This document shows positions 62,464 through 64,000 of a stretch of 64,000 nucleotides of DNA, piece after piece. The stretch is from NCBI GenBank assembly GCA_949288725.1, contig CASELF010000017.1, forward strand, positions 1-64,000. The letters are read 5' to 3'. Position 1 is the first letter of the stretch. The number at the start of each line of letters is the position of its first letter. Under the pieces are notes generated by a model that had not been told where the DNA came from, searched no databases, and saw only the letters and a list, made by a program, of their open reading frames with translations. Source of the stretch: an uncultured bacterium. GTDB taxonomy: Bacteria; Cyanobacteriota; Vampirovibrionia; Gastranaerophilales; Gastranaerophilaceae. Position numbers and translations under genes: made by a program.

Positions 62464-62867
62464 TGGGAAAAACCAAAACAAATCAAGTAGTTTTATTAGG
62501 ACGTGTCGGTTGGAAAGATTTTAAATATACCGAAAATGGAACAGCGATTGCAACAATCAATCTTGGTGTGAAACGCGGTCAAGATAAATGGAACAATTTT
62601 TTCATTAAGTTTTTCAATACAAAAATGAAAAGTATTGCGGAAGAAGTCGCGGAACTTGTTTCAGAGGGTGACTATATACAAGTAACCGGACGACTTATTG
62701 AAACAAAATTCATTCCAAAAGGTTGGGAAAATCAACTTGACGAAAACGGCAATCAAAAAACCGTTTCAAAAATTGAGATAGTCGCGCAATCATACCGCAA
62801 AGTCTATTACAACGAAGAAACGGAAGAATTTGACTATATAGGCGGTGACTATGGTCAAGATTGTTAA
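62463..62867 (+). CDS. ssb: Single-stranded DNA-binding protein
   Basis: 134 residues with one OB fold: NQVVLLGRVGWKDFKYTENG, IATINLGVKRG, WNNFFIKFFNTKMKSIAEEV, VTGRLIETKF. The C-terminus ends DYGQDC instead of the acidic D-D-I-P-F tail of host SSBs, as seen in many phage SSBs, so it may not bind host repair partners. It protects single-stranded DNA during element replication. Confidence 0.85.
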   Translation: MGKTKTNQVVLLGRVGWKDFKYTENGTAIATINLGVKRGQDKWNNFFIKFFNTKMKSIAEEVAELVSEGDYIQVTGRLIETKFIPKGWENQLDENGNQKTVSKIEIVAQSYRKVYYNEETEEFDYIGGDYGQDC

Positions 62868-63405
62868 AGTAGTAAACGGACAAGAACGTGTTTATGAAGT
62901 CGGAAGAAATTATGTTATAGGCGAAAGGATAAAAGGCGACAAAGGCGGTTATAAATTGCTACATCACACCGACGGTTTCACCTCGACAATATACTTTCAA
63001 TCAAATAATTTCTTCCACGATAAAACACCAAAAAATATTGGTTGCCTATTGTATGACTTCACAAACGATATTGTAACTTATAGAAAATATGGTTTCAAGA
63101 CTTCCGAACATGAATTTCACAAAACCGATTCAATCGGCTTGAACTGGGATATTGTTTCAAATTTATGTCCGAAAGACCTTGTTTCGGTTGTTGAAGTTCA
63201 AGGCAATAAAAAAATTGTGCGTTCAATATCTGTTTCAAAGGCATTAAAATTTCAAGATTTCAAATATTTCAAACATCTTGGTTATGAAAAGCAAGTTTTC
63301 ATTCCGGCATGTGAATTTAAAACAAAAGAATACGAAATCAAGAAAAAGCGCAAGAGGGGGTTAAATAGTGGAAAGACTAACAAACAGAGAACAACAAGTC
63401 TTTAA
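62851..63405 (+). CDS. Hypothetical element protein
   Basis: 184 residues from the ATG at 62851 (AGGCGG upstream; an earlier GTG is too close), overlapping ssb by 17 bases. Beta-rich N-terminal part (KIVKVVNGQERVYEVGRNYV), basic C-terminus (EIKKKRKRGLNSGKTNKQRT). Not recognised; probably soluble and nucleic-acid associated by charge. Confidence 0.55.
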   Translation: MVKIVKVVNGQERVYEVGRNYVIGERIKGDKGGYKLLHHTDGFTSTIYFQSNNFFHDKTPKNIGCLLYDFTNDIVTYRKYGFKTSEHEFHKTDSIGLNWDIVSNLCPKDLVSVVEVQGNKKIVRSISVSKALKFQDFKYFKHLGYEKQVFIPACEFKTKEYEIKKKRKRGLNSGKTNKQRTTSL

Positions 63406-63550
63406 CGCTATTTTAGCCGGAAAAAGGACTTGCGAAATACGAAAAGAAATGAATATTGCGACAAGTACAATTCGCACTTATTACAAACACATCTATTCAA
63501 AATTATTTGTAAATTCAAAAAAAGAACTAATTTTGAAATACAAGCAGTAA
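63368..63550 (+). CDS. Stand-alone LuxR/GerE-type HTH protein
   Basis: 60 residues that form little more than a GerE helix-turn-helix: LTNREQQVFNAILAGKRTCE, IRKEMNIATSTIRTYYKHIYSKL. Start GTG at 63368 with AAGAGGGGG upstream, overlapping the previous gene by 38 bases. It may act as a sigma-70-region-4-like or phage late regulator; no sensor domain is attached. Confidence 0.7.
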   Translation: MERLTNREQQVFNAILAGKRTCEIRKEMNIATSTIRTYYKHIYSKLFVNSKKELILKYKQ

Positions 63551-63561
63551 AGGAAGCAAAA

Positions 63562-64000
63562 ATGAAAAATAGTAATAAAGCAAAAAGAGAAATCAGAATT
63601 GAAATAAACAAATCAGTTTTAAAGAAAATAATTAAATCACATAAAAATTTCGCTAGTAAATATGAAATAAGTTCTATTTTAGCAAATTTTCATTTTGAAC
63701 TAGCAAATAATCATTTGGAAATCGCGTCAACAGACGGGAATCGTTTATTGATTAGTACAATTGAAGTGAACAATCCGAACAATGATTTTTGTTCGTTTAA
63801 TGTTAATGGCGGGCTTTTATCAAAATTGGTTATATTCAAAGGTAGTGTCATTGACTGGCTTGAAGTCGTCATTTTAAAAGATTCTATTCAATTTAATGAC
63901 AATGAATTTGGAATCCGGCAGGAATTTAAACTTGTTGAAGCACAGTTTCCAAAATATAAACAACTCATTCCGGATTATGGCAATGAAAATTTTGCAATCG
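63562..64000 (+). CDS. Sliding-clamp (DnaN)-like protein lacking domain I, 3' part missing
   Basis: 146 residues visible, frame open at the right edge; ATG at 63562 with AAAGGAAG upstream. The segment LEIASTDGNRLLISTIEV (about 52-69) matches the beta-clamp domain II hallmark (A-T-D-G-x-R-L). KLVEAQFPKYKQLIP (about 122-136) matches the end of domain II (E-G-x-F-P-x-Y-x-x-[LV]-I-P). In standard DnaN these lie near residues 175 and 240, after a whole domain I; here the first comes at about residue 55, so domain I appears to be absent. It would serve as an element-encoded processivity factor or decoy for host polymerase. It follows an SSB gene in the same early operon. Confidence 0.7.
   Translation, partial: MKNSNKAKREIRIEINKSVLKKIIKSHKNFASKYEISSILANFHFELANNHLEIASTDGNRLLISTIEVNNPNNDFCSFNVNGGLLSKLVIFKGSVIDWLEVVILKDSIQFNDNEFGIRQEFKLVEAQFPKYKQLIPDYGNENFAI

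Noticed and set aside
1-64000. CRISPR arrays, tRNA and rRNA genes, insertion sequences
   Set aside because: I looked for regularly spaced repeats, tRNA T-arm/acceptor patterns and transposase genes with terminal repeats; apart from the tRNA-like ends of ssrA I found none.

Overview
The window looks like a chromosome segment of a non-photosynthetic relative of cyanobacteria (Melainabacteria/Vampirovibrionia, most likely the gut order Gastranaerophilales). The main evidence is that the RNA polymerase beta' subunit is split into two genes, rpoC1 (gamma) and rpoC2 (beta'), and rpoC2 carries a very long insertion (about 650 residues) after the trigger loop. Both are cyanobacterial hallmarks. The DNA is AT-rich, genes are tightly packed, and cell-envelope genes (TolC, MCE/MlaD, LysM hydrolases, a VKOR-DsbA fusion) point to a diderm cell. 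No photosynthesis gene is present. The lineage call is inference; the split polymerase is seen directly.

Layout. 1-863: end of an MFS transporter running off the left edge. 1013-9949: rpoB-rpoC1-rpoC2 operon on the minus strand with its own promoter, about 190 nt leader and a strong terminator. 10.4-14.6 kb: two orphan small proteins and a SWIM/SNF2 helicase. 14.8-19.4 kb: a tripartite drug-efflux locus (marR-emrA-emrB, divergent from a TolC-like gene) with a perfect palindrome in the shared promoter region. 19.5-28.1 kb: recJ, enolase, a HAD phosphatase, DAHP synthase and several orphan proteins. 28.2-34.0 kb: a minus-strand run holA-holB-plsY-proB-proA-tyrA. 34.1-39.9 kb: a plus-strand cell-wall/division run murC-murB-ddl-ftsQ-polyprenyl synthase-lepB. 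39.9-43 kb: small regulators and TPR proteins. 43.1-53.9 kb: queH with VKOR-DsbA, a coiled-coil protein with asparaginase II, two LysM peptidoglycan hydrolases, upp with an MCE protein, YkgJ-like, DMT transporter, CorA and a type-4 uracil-DNA glycosylase. 53.9-58.6 kb: AGCS symporter, CtpA protease, thymidine kinase and a putative membrane metalloprotease.

58740-59135 is the tmRNA gene ssrA. Its 3' end is the left boundary of an integrated element, probably a prophage, that continues past the right edge. The element encodes a large serine recombinase whose last residues are read antisense through ssrA, a cI-like repressor with an ImmA-type peptidase, a divergent Cro-like protein, an SSB, a LuxR-type HTH solo and, at the very edge, a protein that resembles the DNA polymerase sliding clamp but begins at the equivalent of clamp domain II.

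The most interesting signals are that clamp-like gene, the use of ssrA by a serine (not tyrosine) recombinase with an antisense overlap, the two LysM hydrolases that lack visible signal peptides, a five-fold repeat protein, and a lineage-type orphan with an HExxH motif.
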